Notes: a model not told the origin generated them from the sequence alone. Shown: positions 22,263-32,547, counted from the first letter of the stretch. The stretch: DNA of 64,000 bases from Armatimonadota bacterium (GCA_016125185.1 WGMG01000008.1:1-64000), one strand, 5' to 3'. Made by a program: numbers and translations.

Positions 22263-23968
22263 TTCGAGGCATTGTCCACGAAGCAAATGCTGTCTGGCGT
22301 GTTGAAGGCTACCGACGTTCCGCCAGTACACACGAGTGACGGGAAGGGAATCGGTGTATCACCCCATCCTTGGTATGGATAGTAGTTGCTATCGAGCGTG
22401 TACTGCCGAGAGGCATGGATGTAGTTTTGGGGATTACCGAATGCGCGCAAAGTGACCTGATTTTTGGGGAATTTGTTGGTCGCCAGAGTGTAGACCTCGC
22501 TACCATTAGCGCTGATTGTTGAGGCAAGCGGCACCGAACCGTTGAAGGCAAAGCCATGTTCGAGCGCGAGGGTTTGAGAGTTATACATCTGCCCTACGCT
22601 CATCAGAATCGAGTTTCCGACAGCCGTGAACCTTCCGCCTAGGGCAGTGTAATCGGAGGGGTTCGCTCTGGCGAAAATGTTCTTTGCGCCGGGCGTGAAA
22701 CCGGACGCATCGAACGTGAACACCTGGTTTTGATTGAAGATTTGGGTGGCCACGATCTTGTTCGGGCCGAGCCACGCCGCTGAGGAGAAACCTCGTGGAG
22801 CGTTGGCGCTAATGACGGTTCCATGATCCACGACGATGATCGCATGGTTGCCGTGGGCATCGTGGTGGACGACAAGGATTCGGTCTTCATCATTGGGATC
22901 GACGATGATCTGCCCAATTCGAGACGTGATGCCAGGGAAAGTTACCGAAATCGGAGCCGATAGAGTTTCGTCAGGAAGGCTCATTTTCCGGACCGAGTTG
23001 GCACCTTCAAGACCGATCCACATCGACTGCCCACTGGGCGTGACGGTGAGAGCGCTGGCGACACCGCCGACGGGAATGGTGCGGGTGATGGTCGCCGTCT
23101 TGGGGTCGATGACGGCGATAGTCTGACTTGCCGGGTCGTTCGCGCCCATGGCAGACCAGAGAATCTGTCGGTTGGCCTCCCATTCGAGAGCGTTGGATTG
23201 GCGATTGAGGATTCGCGAAGCCTGGCTGGGTTGCGGGCCGATCACCATCTCTCGGACGAGCCAGATAGAGCCGAGGGTAACCCGGATGGGAATGGTTCCT
23301 TCATCGGTAAGGGTTGCCAGGCCCGTCGGAGAAATCGTTACCGAGGGATTGGCGTGATCAACTTCGTAGTGGGTGATCCGATCGGGAGAGGCCAGGTACC
23401 ATGAGTTGGGTCCCACTCTGTCCCTAGCCGCGATATTTACGTGGGACTGAACGGTCGTGCCAGCGACCAAGTTGTTCCAGCCGAAGTCGCATTGGAAATA
23501 TCCGTATCGATCGATCACGTTGAATGCGACGCCGAATTTTGGGGTCGCACTGCTTGGACCTAATGAGTCGGTGAAGGTGGCATCGTTTTTAAACCAGATG
23601 TTGGCCACGTTCCACGCGACGTCGGTGCCGCCAGCGTTCGTTTCGGAGAAGTACTCGAGCTTGACTGCATGGTTGCCGGGCATGGGCCGAGAAGGAGGTT
23701 CCGACGCAAATGTCCTCGGCAACCTCGACTTTGGCGCATTGACGACCCAGGAAAGGTCTGCCCCAGGTCCCGAACCGTCGGCAATCGTTATTCGAACCGA
23801 TTGAATGGCGTCGGGATGGCCCTCCGATGCCTCAATGGGTAGGAAGATCGTGAATTTGTTTGAGAGCTGGGTCTTTGCGCTGGTGACATCCATTGTCGCG
23901 GCTCCGCCGCAACCGAGAAGAAGTAACCCCAACATCAAGCCAGCACAATCCGTGTGCTTTCGAGCCAT
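22259..23968 (-). CDS. surface lipoprotein, probable beta-propeller
   Basis: 569 residues. Lipobox LLGC with Cys20. Residues 30-260 are strand-rich, Ig-like ('SVRITIADGSGPGADLSWVV', 'HYEVDHANPSVTISPTGLATL'). Residues 265-560 look like a YVTN/SMP-30-type propeller ('QTIAVIDPKTATITRTIPVGGVASALTVTPSGQSMWIGL' and later blades). It is the most diverged of four related minus-strand lipoproteins (24931, 30260, 32548). A TATAAT lies ten bases before the ATG. Propeller lipoproteins often bind polysaccharides or other ligands at the cell surface; the ligand is unknown. It overlaps the end of the DoxX-like gene by 4 bp, tail to tail. Confidence 0.8.
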   Translation of the reverse strand: MARKHTDCAGLMLGLLLLGCGGAATMDVTSAKTQLSNKFTIFLPIEASEGHPDAIQSVRITIADGSGPGADLSWVVNAPKSRLPRTFASEPPSRPMPGNHAVKLEYFSETNAGGTDVAWNVANIWFKNDATFTDSLGPSSATPKFGVAFNVIDRYGYFQCDFGWNNLVAGTTVQSHVNIAARDRVGPNSWYLASPDRITHYEVDHANPSVTISPTGLATLTDEGTIPIRVTLGSIWLVREMVIGPQPSQASRILNRQSNALEWEANRQILWSAMGANDPASQTIAVIDPKTATITRTIPVGGVASALTVTPSGQSMWIGLEGANSVRKMSLPDETLSAPISVTFPGITSRIGQIIVDPNDEDRILVVHHDAHGNHAIIVVDHGTVISANAPRGFSSAAWLGPNKIVATQIFNQNQVFTFDASGFTPGAKNIFARANPSDYTALGGRFTAVGNSILMSVGQMYNSQTLALEHGFAFNGSVPLASTISANGSEVYTLATNKFPKNQVTLRAFGNPQNYIHASRQYTLDSNYYPYQGWGDTPIPFPSLVCTGGTSVAFNTPDSICFVDNASN

Positions 23969-23978
23969 GACTTAGATA

Positions 23979-23984
23979 ATTATA
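23979..23984 (-). promoter_or_regulatory. candidate -10 box (TATAAT), near-leaderless
   Basis: On the minus strand TATAAT is followed by ten bases and the ATG of the 22259-23968 lipoprotein gene. No convincing -35 box. Confidence 0.35.
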
Positions 23985-24011
23985 TGCCTTTGCCAGTATT
24001 TTTACAGGGTT

Positions 24012-24869
24012 TTACGGATTAAAGGGTGTCAGAAGCAGTTTCTGGAAGCTGACGGGGCCGTGGTCGCCTTGGAGAAGAATCGGTCCGGGCTCGCCTTCGT
24101 TGGAGTCCAGTGCACCCCCGGTGATGCCGGGAATCGTGTCTTCGACGACTAAGTGGCCGTTCAGTTCGACTGTGACCTTTCGGCCGATCAGTTCGATCAC
24201 CGCGTGGTTCCACTCTTCGGCGGGATGGATGGCGTTGCGGTTTGGCGCAAAGAAGCCGTAGATGGCCGCAGAAGAGCCGACGGACGGCTCGGAACCGAAA
24301 TCGTCGAGAATCTGGAACTCGTATCGCCCGCGAAGGTAGATGCCGCTGTTGCTCTTTTCCGGGTAAGTGTATTCGGCCTCTAGCCGGAAGTCGGTGAATT
24401 TCTGGATGGAGACGATGTCGGTGCCCTTGGCCGAATTCACCAGGATGCCGTTTTCCATCGACCAGTTGAAAGCCATATCCGTCCATCGGGCAGTAAAGCC
24501 TTCGAGACCAGCGGCGATGAGATCGATAGGTTCGCCGGGGGTGCCGGCAGCGCGGTCCATGGCGGGGGCACGGGTGCCAGACACGGGGTATGGCTCGTCC
24601 TCCCAAATCCAGGCTTGGCCAGAGATGTAATCGCCCTCGATGGTCAGCTCGAATCGGAGGTCGGACTTGCAGCCCTCGTACTGCGGCGGAAGTGCGAAGG
24701 AGAGGCGATTGCCGTCGATAACGATGCTGGGGATGGGGCGGGAACTGCCCCAGATGCCAACGTAGCGGCCAACGATCTCGCCTAAATCATTGGAAATCTC
24801 GAACCAGGATGGGAAGGGGCCGGAGGGGCGATGGACGGTGACGTCCCACGCGCCAAGGACAGAACTCAT
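24012..24869 (-). CDS. DUF1080 (3-keto-disaccharide hydrolase-like) protein
   Basis: 285 residues from the ATG at 24869. The C-terminal ~170 residues are a DUF1080 concanavalin-like jelly roll: 'GILVNSAKGTDIVSIQKFTDFRLEAEYTYPEKSNSGIYLRGRYEFQILDDFG' (read in parts), 'HPAEEWNHAVIELIGRKVTVELNG', and 'GPILLQGDHGPVSFQKLLLTPF'. The N-terminal ~110 residues are a lipocalin-like barrel ('GAWDVTVHRPSGPFPSWFEI'). Some DUF1080 members cleave 3-keto-glycosides; others are binding domains. No signal peptide is visible at this start. It lies between two propeller lipoprotein genes. Confidence 0.88.
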   Translation of the reverse strand: MSSVLGAWDVTVHRPSGPFPSWFEISNDLGEIVGRYVGIWGSSRPIPSIVIDGNRLSFALPPQYEGCKSDLRFELTIEGDYISGQAWIWEDEPYPVSGTRAPAMDRAAGTPGEPIDLIAAGLEGFTARWTDMAFNWSMENGILVNSAKGTDIVSIQKFTDFRLEAEYTYPEKSNSGIYLRGRYEFQILDDFGSEPSVGSSAAIYGFFAPNRNAIHPAEEWNHAVIELIGRKVTVELNGHLVVEDTIPGITGGALDSNEGEPGPILLQGDHGPVSFQKLLLTPFNP

Positions 24870-24888
24870 GGCCGAGAGTTTACTTGCG

Positions 24889-24920
24889 TTGTGTCCCGGC
24901 ACTTCGGCGCCGGGACACAA
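24889..24920 (-). terminator. hairpin between lipoprotein and DUF1080 genes
   Basis: A perfect 12-bp stem (TTGTGTCCCGGC with GCCGGGACACAA) and 8-base loop. It is 10 bp after the lipoprotein stop at 24931 and 20 bp before the DUF1080 start. There is no T run. Confidence 0.6.
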
Positions 24921-24930
24921 AGTGTCACCC

Positions 24931-26562
24931 TTAAAGGCTCGGAGCGTGGGGCACGACGTACAGACCCTTGGCAGTCAGGACGGCAAAGCCGGTGGCTCCA
25001 AACCGCGTGGTTTGGATGACGCCTTCCGATGAAGCGCTGTCCAGAGGCAGGGTTGCAGCTTGGATCGGGCCCATGCTCGACAAGTCGAAGCCTCGAATGA
25101 TTCTCGGATAAGAGCCGGCGACGGTCAGCCAAGCCGAATTTCCATTCGAGTCGGTCGCGACGCTTTCGTAGGCTTCCGAGCCGTTCGTCAACTGTCCCTG
25201 AGATGTCAGGAAACCGCTGGAGAAAACGTCTCCGTTTTGGAAGTAGACATTGTTGCCTGCAAGGCCGATGTTGCCGCTATGGGCGTTGGGAGCATCGACC
25301 GAGCCGAGGACCACGGCATCATTGGTGTCCATCAGGACTCGGTAGATCGTGTTGTTCCCACCATTCTGGATTCCGTCGACCGTCTGCGAAGATGTCCAAA
25401 CGACTGTGGCGGCGGTGTCGAGGGCAGGGGCGGTTTGGTTCACGATTACGCCGCTGCGATAGAAGATCGGACCCATTGCATGCTGTCCGCTAGCGTCTGA
25501 CAGGCAGACGGCGATGTCGGTCGTCGAGTTCGGTGCGAACTTGATATCGGAGGCGATTCCGCTTGCATAGAGCGAACTGAAGTCGATGGTGGCCCCGGCC
25601 GTTCGGCTGGTGAGATCGACGACACGCAAAGTACTCGAACCGTTGATGCCGACATAGGCGACGGTTCCATCGGCGGAGACAGCAATCGCACCTGGGTTCG
25701 AACCGACCGCGATCGGCGTACCGATAGTGCCGGTGGCGGGATCGATGTCCACGATAGAATCGGGGTAGGCGGTTGACGCGCCAAACGTGCCCCAGAACTT
25801 ATTGTTTCCGGCATCGTAGGCGATATGGTTGGCGAGGAATGTGTATTTTGTGAAGGTCGCCGCGGGCGGAGTGACATGGACCGAGGTCGAACCGGTCACC
25901 GCTTCAAAAGTAGCTTGGACGCCGATCGTCCCTTCGGCGACGCCGGTCAGCGTCTTTCCAGCGAGAGTCGCAAAGGGAGGATTACCGGGCAAGGTGATGT
26001 CAACAAGGTCCTGGGGAAGAGCCACAACGTCTGCGCCGCTTCGGCCAGAGACGGTGACGGTTTCGAACGTGTTTGCGGCTAGGTCGGGAGCGGTGACCAC
26101 GAGCGAGGTGAGCGTGCTGTTGTAGGTGACCGTGCCGAAGGCGGTGCCATCAGGGTTCAGGACGGTGCCGTTCGAGAGCACTTCTATGCTGGCGGAGGCT
26201 GATGCGACGTTCGTTCCTGCGCCAGCGGCGGCGTTGAAGAAGGTCACGCTTAGCGTGCCGTGGCCAGATTCGACCGAGCCAGGACTCTGGTAGAAGACGG
26301 TTTGGGCGGTAAGGCCAGCGGGGCGATCGACGGTCCAAGTGGTTGGCGTTCCCCCTGTGGGCGTGAACGTGATAGTTGCCGATTTAGCGTAGCTCGGACC
26401 CTGCACGTCGCGAGTCAGGGCGGCCCAAGCAATTGGTACCTTGGGCGAAGTCAAACCGGAAGAAGAGCTGAGGGCACCGCCACAGCCAGATAAGGAAAAC
26501 GAAGCAAGAATTGCAAGGACGAGAGACCCCGTAACGACGCGAGATCCAGATTGAATAGCCAT
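24931..26562 (-). CDS. surface lipoprotein, Ig-like plus beta-propeller
   Basis: 543 residues. Lipobox LSGC with Cys27. Residues 40-230 share with the 30260 and 32548 proteins the order 'IAWAALTRDVQGPSYAKSATITF', 'TWTVDRPAGLTAQTV', 'NGTVLNPDGTAFGTVTYNSTL', 'DLVDITLPG' and a Big2-like 'GVAEGTIGVQATFEAVTGS'. Residues 240-540 form a propeller with 'IVDIDPATGTIGTPIAVGSNPGAIAVSADGTVAYVGI'. Probably displayed at the cell surface; ligand unknown. It follows no obvious ribosome binding site. Confidence 0.82.
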   Translation of the reverse strand: MAIQSGSRVVTGSLVLAILASFSLSGCGGALSSSSGLTSPKVPIAWAALTRDVQGPSYAKSATITFTPTGGTPTTWTVDRPAGLTAQTVFYQSPGSVESGHGTLSVTFFNAAAGAGTNVASASASIEVLSNGTVLNPDGTAFGTVTYNSTLTSLVVTAPDLAANTFETVTVSGRSGADVVALPQDLVDITLPGNPPFATLAGKTLTGVAEGTIGVQATFEAVTGSTSVHVTPPAATFTKYTFLANHIAYDAGNNKFWGTFGASTAYPDSIVDIDPATGTIGTPIAVGSNPGAIAVSADGTVAYVGINGSSTLRVVDLTSRTAGATIDFSSLYASGIASDIKFAPNSTTDIAVCLSDASGQHAMGPIFYRSGVIVNQTAPALDTAATVVWTSSQTVDGIQNGGNNTIYRVLMDTNDAVVLGSVDAPNAHSGNIGLAGNNVYFQNGDVFSSGFLTSQGQLTNGSEAYESVATDSNGNSAWLTVAGSYPRIIRGFDLSSMGPIQAATLPLDSASSEGVIQTTRFGATGFAVLTAKGLYVVPHAPSL

Positions 26563-26714
26563 ATTGATCCACAGCGGCGCAACATAGGTGTTGAACCCGG
26601 CACTAGCCCTCTACCGGTCCAGAAAAAGACTCCCCACCGCGCCTATTTGAATTCTAGGCCAAGCCCGCCCCACAAAGAAAGTCCTATAAGAATTTTCACT
26701 GAGTTGTCGTTTGG

Positions 26715-26754
26715 ATGTTCAAAAGCTTATGTTCATAGTTTACAAATATGTTCA
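26715..26754. promoter_or_regulatory. three direct ATGTTCA repeats upstream of the GntR/LacI regulator
   Basis: ATGTTCA occurs at 26715-26721, 26729-26735 and 26748-26754 in an AT-rich stretch 54-93 bases before the regulator ATG. The spacing is 14 and 19 bases. This looks like a regulator-binding array and may serve autoregulation. Confidence 0.45.
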
Positions 26755-26807
26755 GAAATGACCACATTCACAAAATGCTCCCCTATCATGGGGATTGACG
26801 GAGGACG

Positions 26808-27949
26808 ATGATGTCTACCTGGCGCGAAATTTCCGACCACATCAAGAATCGTATCGATTCTGGTGAATTCAATTTTGGCCAGAAATTGCCTCGAGAAGCC
26901 GAGCTAGGGGAGGAGTACTCCGTCAGTCGTTCAACGATTCACCGTGCCCTCGAGCTTCTCGAATCCCTGGGCTACGTCGAGAGTCGTAAACGCGGCGGAA
27001 CATATGTTCGCAAGGAGCCGCGCGAGAAACGCCACCTGGTCGCCCTTATTTTTGATAGGGTGGCTAAGAACTTCGACTTTCCGTCTTCAGAAATGATCGA
27101 CGGCATCAAGGATGCCTTGGGCGATCAGTTTGGGCTGGTCCTGTGCGACTCCAAAGATTCCATCGAGCGCGAGGCGAACTTTTTGTCGCGCATGTCTCGC
27201 GAGACAGATGGAATCATCTGCTTCCCGATCGCCGACCAGCGGGATGGAACGTTTCTCGAAAAGCTCCACGCGACGGGCTTTCCGGTTGTGGTCGTCGACC
27301 GAATTCCAGTTGGCTTCAAGGGCAGCGCGGTGATCTCGGACGACCGAGGCGCGACCCTGTCGGCGATCCGCATGCTTCGCGACCACGGGCATAAACACAT
27401 CGGCTTTCTTGGCTTTCATAAGGAGACGGTTACGTCGGCGATGGCCCGTTACAATGCGTTTCTGGAAGGCATGCGGGAGTGCTTTGGCATCGACGGAGAG
27501 CCTTTCGTGCGTTGGATTGGGCGCGAGTTCGAGATGAACGGCGACTTGCTTCAGACCTCGATCAACGACATTGTTTTTTCGATGACCAAAGGACCCCAGC
27601 AGGTTACGGCGCTGTATTGCATCCAGGACGACATTGCGCTCAAGGTTCTGCGGGCAGCCGAACAATTTAACATCCGTATTCCGGACGATCTGGAGATTGT
27701 GTCCATTAATGAGTGGCCGCCGCTGGCTCTTCGGCGGCCCTGGGACATCCACCGGATCGTGCGAAAGAAGTTCCGAATCGGCGTGGTCGCCGCCGAACTT
27801 CTACAAGAGCAAATGAGCGGGGCGAGGACACCCTCGCAAACCTGTCGAATCGAAGCCGATTTCATCCCGTCAACCCCCCAAAACTCGCCGCTCCTCGATG
27901 AGGTGCAGGCGTGGCTCGAGGACGAAAAGAAACAAAAGGAAATCCTGCA

Positions 27950-27953
<4 letters not shown>
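26808..27953 (+). CDS. GntR/LacI-type transcriptional regulator
   Basis: 381 residues. GntR-family winged helix at residues 1-70 ('[12 protein letters not shown]', '[41 protein letters not shown]'), then a LacI/periplasmic-binding-type sensor from about 75 ('[29 protein letters not shown]', '[30 protein letters not shown]', 'HKHIGFLGF', '[15 protein letters not shown]'). This is the AraR-like layout, normally a sugar-responsive repressor. Two ATGs in tandem (26808 and 26811) follow GGAGG. The stop overlaps the start of the next prepilin-like gene (ATGA), so it is co-transcribed with it. The effector is unknown; the neighbouring GH76 gene hints at a mannose-type sugar. Confidence 0.92.
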
Positions 27954-28824
<871 letters not shown>

Positions 28825-28825
<1 letters not shown>

Positions 28826-29055
28826 TGCGTTGGCTGCCGTTCTTGGTTTTGGCGGCGACCCTCTCGTTGAGCGGATGCGGCGGCGGTAACGACCATAGCG
28901 CACCTCCGCATACGGCGGATGAGCAAATAGCGGTTGAGGCAGTGAAGAACCTTACGCCAGAACAGCAGATCGAGCGTGCGCAAAACTCGCCGATGCCGCA
29001 GGCGGCCAAGGATGCTTTGATCAAGTCGATCAAAGAAAAGAACGGCATGAAGTAG
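28825..29055 (+). CDS. small lipoprotein paired with prepilin-like gene
   Basis: 76 residues. Lipobox LSGC with Cys18 ('LVLAATLSLSGCGGG'), then a mature part with 'TADEQIAVEAVKNLTPEQQIERAQNSPMPQAAKDALIKSI', predicted helical. The start overlaps the prepilin-like gene stop (TAATG), so the two are translated together. It mirrors the pair at 13592-14702. A hairpin terminator follows at 29070. Possibly an accessory factor for the prepilin-like protein. Confidence 0.82.
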
Positions 29056-29069
29056 ATAACCTCTGCGAA

Positions 29070-29100
29070 GGGGCCGGCCGGCGTGAGTCGGACCGGCCCC
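29070..29100 (+). terminator. GC-rich hairpin after lipoprotein gene
   Basis: GGGGCCGG pairs with CCGGCCCC; an inner CG/CG pair follows two unpaired bases. It begins 15 bp after the stop at 29055. There is no T run after it. Confidence 0.65.
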
Positions 29101-29205
29101 ACATTGTGATTGGAGAAAATTTTTGAATTTGATGACCTTTGAATGTCCGAAAAACGTCCTAACTGAGATGCCGTCCGACTTGGTCGGATTTCGGGCAGGA
29201 GGACA

Positions 29206-30237
29206 ATGATTTTCATGGCGCTATCTCTTGCAGCGCAAGCAACCCTCAATAATTCGGCTGACTTGGCCGCTCGAATCGAAGCATCCTACTTCTATCCGAA
29301 GACCGGCTACTACAAAGAGGAGCTGGATAAGAACGACAAGGCCTTCGACTGGACCCTCGGAATCATTTTGTCCTCGCAAAATGCGCTGGCCAAGCTCGAT
29401 GAATCGAATGTCGACAAGCTGAAGAAGACTTTGGAGAAGGCGGACACATATTGGAATCCGACTGGTCCAGTTGGAGGATTCGACGTGTTGCCGGGCCCGC
29501 CGTATCCCAACGACCGCTACTATGATGACAACGCCTGGATGGTGATGTCGCTGGTCGAAAGCTACCAGATCACGCACGATAAGCGATGGCTGGATCGGGC
29601 CGAGGACAGTTTGAAGTTTGTGCTGAGCGGCGGGGACGACAAACTTGGCGGGGGAATCTATTGGCGAGAGAAGGAAAAGGAGTCGAAGAACACGTGCTCG
29701 AACGGACCGGCGGCGGCGGCGTGCCTGGCGGTGTATCGCGAAACGCGGGAGCCAGACCTTTTGGAGAAGGCAAAGGCGATCTATGCCTGGACGAAGAAGA
29801 CCCTGCGCGACCCGAAGGATGGTTTGTACTTCGATAACAAGCGACTGGATGGCAAACTTGGCCGGACCAAGTGGTCGTATAACTCGGCTTTGATGCTTCG
29901 CTCTGCGCGAGGATTGTTTGAGGAGACCGGCGATCCGCGGTACAAGACTGACCTGGACGCCCTGCAGAAGGCGTGTATCGACCACTGGGTGAAGGAGGAC
30001 GGTTCGATCGACGACGAGCTTCAGTTCTCGCACCTGCTGTTTGAGAACCTCGACCCCAGTCAGTTCGATGCGACGAGCTGCATCACGAAGCTGATGTCGC
30101 TCAAGCAGGACGATGGTTTTTATCCGAAGCGGTGGTCGTCCAATACGACGCCTTTGGCGAAGCTGATCATTCAGGCGTCGGCGTTGCGGGCGTTTGCCAC
30201 GTACGAGCTTTGGGTGAAAGAAGGGAAGGTTAGGTAG
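29206..30237 (+). CDS. glycoside hydrolase family 76-type protein (alpha-1,6-mannanase-like)
   Basis: 343 residues. An (alpha/alpha)6-barrel pattern: 'AFDWTLGIILSSQNAL', then the GH76 catalytic motif with paired aspartates, 'DRYYDDNAWMVMSLVESY' near residue 105, 'GGGIYWREKEKESKNTCSNGPAAAACLAVY' near 150-180, 'WSYNSALMLRSA' near 225. GH76 enzymes cut alpha-1,6-mannan. The start ATG follows AGGAGG seven bases upstream. Only a short hydrophobic start is seen ('MIFMALSLAAQA'), so export is uncertain. It follows the regulator/prepilin-like/lipoprotein operon. Confidence 0.87.
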   Translation: MIFMALSLAAQATLNNSADLAARIEASYFYPKTGYYKEELDKNDKAFDWTLGIILSSQNALAKLDESNVDKLKKTLEKADTYWNPTGPVGGFDVLPGPPYPNDRYYDDNAWMVMSLVESYQITHDKRWLDRAEDSLKFVLSGGDDKLGGGIYWREKEKESKNTCSNGPAAAACLAVYRETREPDLLEKAKAIYAWTKKTLRDPKDGLYFDNKRLDGKLGRTKWSYNSALMLRSARGLFEETGDPRYKTDLDALQKACIDHWVKEDGSIDDELQFSHLLFENLDPSQFDATSCITKLMSLKQDDGFYPKRWSSNTTPLAKLIIQASALRAFATYELWVKEGKVR

Positions 30238-30259
30238 GCTTCGCCTTCGTGCGAGTGCG

Positions 30260-30934
30260 TTAGCTACCGGAGACGGTGAGGCCATCGGAGGCAGTAAAGC
30301 CTTCGTAGGATGCCTGGATGGTTGCGGCTCCGGCGGCGACGCCGGTTTCCTCGTTATTGCTGACGGTGACAAACGACGATCCGCTCGTCACCGTCAGGTC
30401 GATGAGTCCCTGAGGCAAGGCAACGATTCCGTCGGGCGTGACTCCGGTGACAACGACAGGCACGGTATCTCCAACAACGACGTCGGGTGCATCGACCTGC
30501 AGACCGGTCAGAGTCTTGTTATATGCGATGGTGCCCAACGCCCCGCCATCGCTGTTTTGGATGGTTCCATCGATGTCGATGTACACATTGACGGCGGCAG
30601 TGGCGACGGTCGCACCGGTACCGCTCGGGCCGGATTTGAAAACGACCTCTAGTAGGCCAGCCGAACCGATTGGTACGGAGCCACCCGCGTAGACGATGGT
30701 TTGGGCGTCCGTCGTTGCAGGCCGATCGAGGGTCCAGACAACGGGCGTGAGACTGAAGTCGGAGGTGAATGTGAACGTCGCCGACCCGGCATAGGCGGGA
30801 GCCGAGAACTCGCGAGTCTGGGCGGGCCACGCGATGACCGTCCGGGCCGAAACGAACGCCGAACCGCCGCCGCCACAGGCGGCGAGGGTGCAGACAAGCA
30901 CGGCGAAGGAAGTGAGGCGGACGAGGTTGTTCAT
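30260..30934 (-). CDS. lipoprotein, propeller-less member of the Ig-like lipoprotein family
   Basis: 224 residues. Lipobox LAAC with Cys20. It matches the N-terminal half of the 24931 and 32548 proteins ('IAWPAQTREFSAPAYAGSATFTF', 'VVWTLDRPATTDAQTI', 'IQNSDGGALGTIAYNKTL', 'GVAAGAATIQASYEGFTAS') and stops just where the propeller would begin. It ends cleanly at 'GLTVSGS' with a stop codon. It could be a truncated paralogue or a functional stand-alone binding module. Tail to tail with the GH76 gene (22 bp). Confidence 0.8.
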   Translation of the reverse strand: MNNLVRLTSFAVLVCTLAACGGGGSAFVSARTVIAWPAQTREFSAPAYAGSATFTFTSDFSLTPVVWTLDRPATTDAQTIVYAGGSVPIGSAGLLEVVFKSGPSGTGATVATAAVNVYIDIDGTIQNSDGGALGTIAYNKTLTGLQVDAPDVVVGDTVPVVVTGVTPDGIVALPQGLIDLTVTSGSSFVTVSNNEETGVAAGAATIQASYEGFTASDGLTVSGS

Positions 30935-30955
30935 GACGTGGACGGAAGTTTTAGT

Positions 30956-32347
30956 TTAGGTGATTTGTGGCTCGGTTCGCTGGCGCCTCCTTTGGATGCC
31001 AGCCACGACGTGAAAAGGGGTGAACAGGATACTGAGGTAGAGGAACCAGTCTCCGAGGGTGCGATCCAGAGTCCAGATGCGCTTTCCTTTGACCGTTGCC
31101 GTCATTGGTCCTTGTTTGTCGCTCATTTCCTTTACGATGCCGCCGCGCTCGTCAACGATCATCGATCCGAAGTTGCCGTCCGCGCGGACGATGGCGATGC
31201 CGGATTCGGCGGCGCGGATCGGGGTGTAGGCGGCGTGCATGGCGGCCATGAAGTAGTGGGCGGAGTCGGGATCGATGGTGGGCAGGGCGACGACGCGGAC
31301 CTCGGGCTGGTTGGCCGACTCGCGAATAATGGTGGGGAAGCAGGAATCGTAGCAGATGTTGAGGGCGACTTGGCCGGGTAGCCCAACGAGCGGAACCTCA
31401 ACGGGCTTGTTGCCGGGCGCGTGCATCTTGGTCTCGCTTCCGAAGAGCTTCCTCTTCTCGTAGCGGTTGGATTCTTGACCATGGAAGAACATGGCGGCGA
31501 CGTTGTGCGGCAGGGGCTGGGCGGTGTCGCGAAAGCTGGTGATGAGCGGTGCGCCTTTGGTTGAGATCTGCTTGAGCTTGGAGGTGTCGTCGCCGAAGAC
31601 GAAGAGCATTCCGGCGAATTCTGGCCAGACGACGAACGCGGGTTTGGCTTGGCTCGCGTCGAGGTGGGCGGCGACGAGTTCGTGGTCGAGGCCGTCGGTG
31701 ATTTGGGCGGCTCCGACCGTGAGCCCGGTGGCGGCTTCATGGCCGAAGGGGTGCATTTTCGAGGTGACGAAACTGGCGGCGACGATGGCGACGGCGATGG
31801 GGAGCCGCTTCTTGATCTCGCGCGAGAGGTAGATGTTGGCGCTCCACACGAGGAAGCTCATGAGCCAGACTCCGCCGATGCTGGCGATTAGCATCATGAG
31901 CCAATTTCGGTATTGGGTGAGGGCCAGGTGGGCGGGAATCTGGAAGAGCAAGAGCGACTCGAGGACCACGGCGAGGCACCCGAGCCAGATGACCGGCCGC
32001 TCGTGGTTTTTGCCCTCGGCGTAGATACCAAAGAAGAGCGAAAAGGAGGCGGCGAAGATGCCGCAGGCGGTGTAGGTCCAGGCGGCAGGGGCATCGTGTT
32101 TGAAGGGATAGAATACGCCGGTGTTGGCGAGGGACGCGCACCAGAAAATGGCAGCGAGACCGGATAGGAAGCCGACGAGCAGACCCTTCTCGCGGGTGGC
32201 GAGAAGGAGGGGGATGAGCATGATCCAGGCGAGGTAGGATTGCTCGCCGAGGGGAAGGGCGAGGCAGAGCAAGGTTCCGGTGGCCATTGCCGCCAGTAGC
32301 GCGATGCCTAGGTCTGCTAGCCGTTTTCCCACCGTCAGAGGCTTCAA
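30956..32347 (-). CDS. lnt: apolipoprotein N-acyltransferase-like protein
   Basis: 463 residues. About six N-terminal membrane helices (residues 13-190), then a nitrilase-type domain ('LTVGAAQITDGLDHELVAAHL') with likely catalytic Glu243 ('WPEFAG'), Lys298 or Lys300 ('YEKRKLFGS') and Cys332 ('NICYDSCFP'), and a last helix near 430-450. Lnt adds the third acyl chain to lipoproteins in the inner membrane. It is shorter and more diverged than E. coli Lnt (512). Its place among four lipoprotein genes is fitting. Start TTG 32347 has no clear ribosome binding site. Confidence 0.85.
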   Translation of the reverse strand: MKPLTVGKRLADLGIALLAAMATGTLLCLALPLGEQSYLAWIMLIPLLLATREKGLLVGFLSGLAAIFWCASLANTGVFYPFKHDAPAAWTYTACGIFAASFSLFFGIYAEGKNHERPVIWLGCLAVVLESLLLFQIPAHLALTQYRNWLMMLIASIGGVWLMSFLVWSANIYLSREIKKRLPIAVAIVAASFVTSKMHPFGHEAATGLTVGAAQITDGLDHELVAAHLDASQAKPAFVVWPEFAGMLFVFGDDTSKLKQISTKGAPLITSFRDTAQPLPHNVAAMFFHGQESNRYEKRKLFGSETKMHAPGNKPVEVPLVGLPGQVALNICYDSCFPTIIRESANQPEVRVVALPTIDPDSAHYFMAAMHAAYTPIRAAESGIAIVRADGNFGSMIVDERGGIVKEMSDKQGPMTATVKGKRIWTLDRTLGDWFLYLSILFTPFHVVAGIQRRRQRTEPQIT

Positions 32348-32547
32348 CGTATGATTGAGGCGGGATGTTTCGTGCGTCAGTGGGCCGAGTTTGGCTATCG
32401 TGAGGGGTTACGTTCTGGGCCTTTTTGCTGTTGGTGGGCTGTCCCGATTCACTTCGCTTTCCGATTCTGCTTCGCCTCTCGGAATCGTAGACATTTCCCT
32501 ATGGCGGGAACTTCGTGATGCCCACATGCCGAGTCGTCGTATTCCCG

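Noticed and set aside
26563-26807. Short plus-strand frame upstream of the GntR/LacI regulator (from 26551)
   Set aside because: No ribosome binding site, no domain, AT-rich promoter-like DNA with operator-like repeats.
29221-30372. 383-codon minus-strand frame opposite the GH76 gene
   Set aside because: Arg/Leu-rich antisense; the plus-strand gene has AGGAGG and the YDDNAW motif.
32348-32547. Short frames between lnt and a lipoprotein gene
   Set aside because: Repeat-like noncoding DNA; frames lack start signals and coding character.
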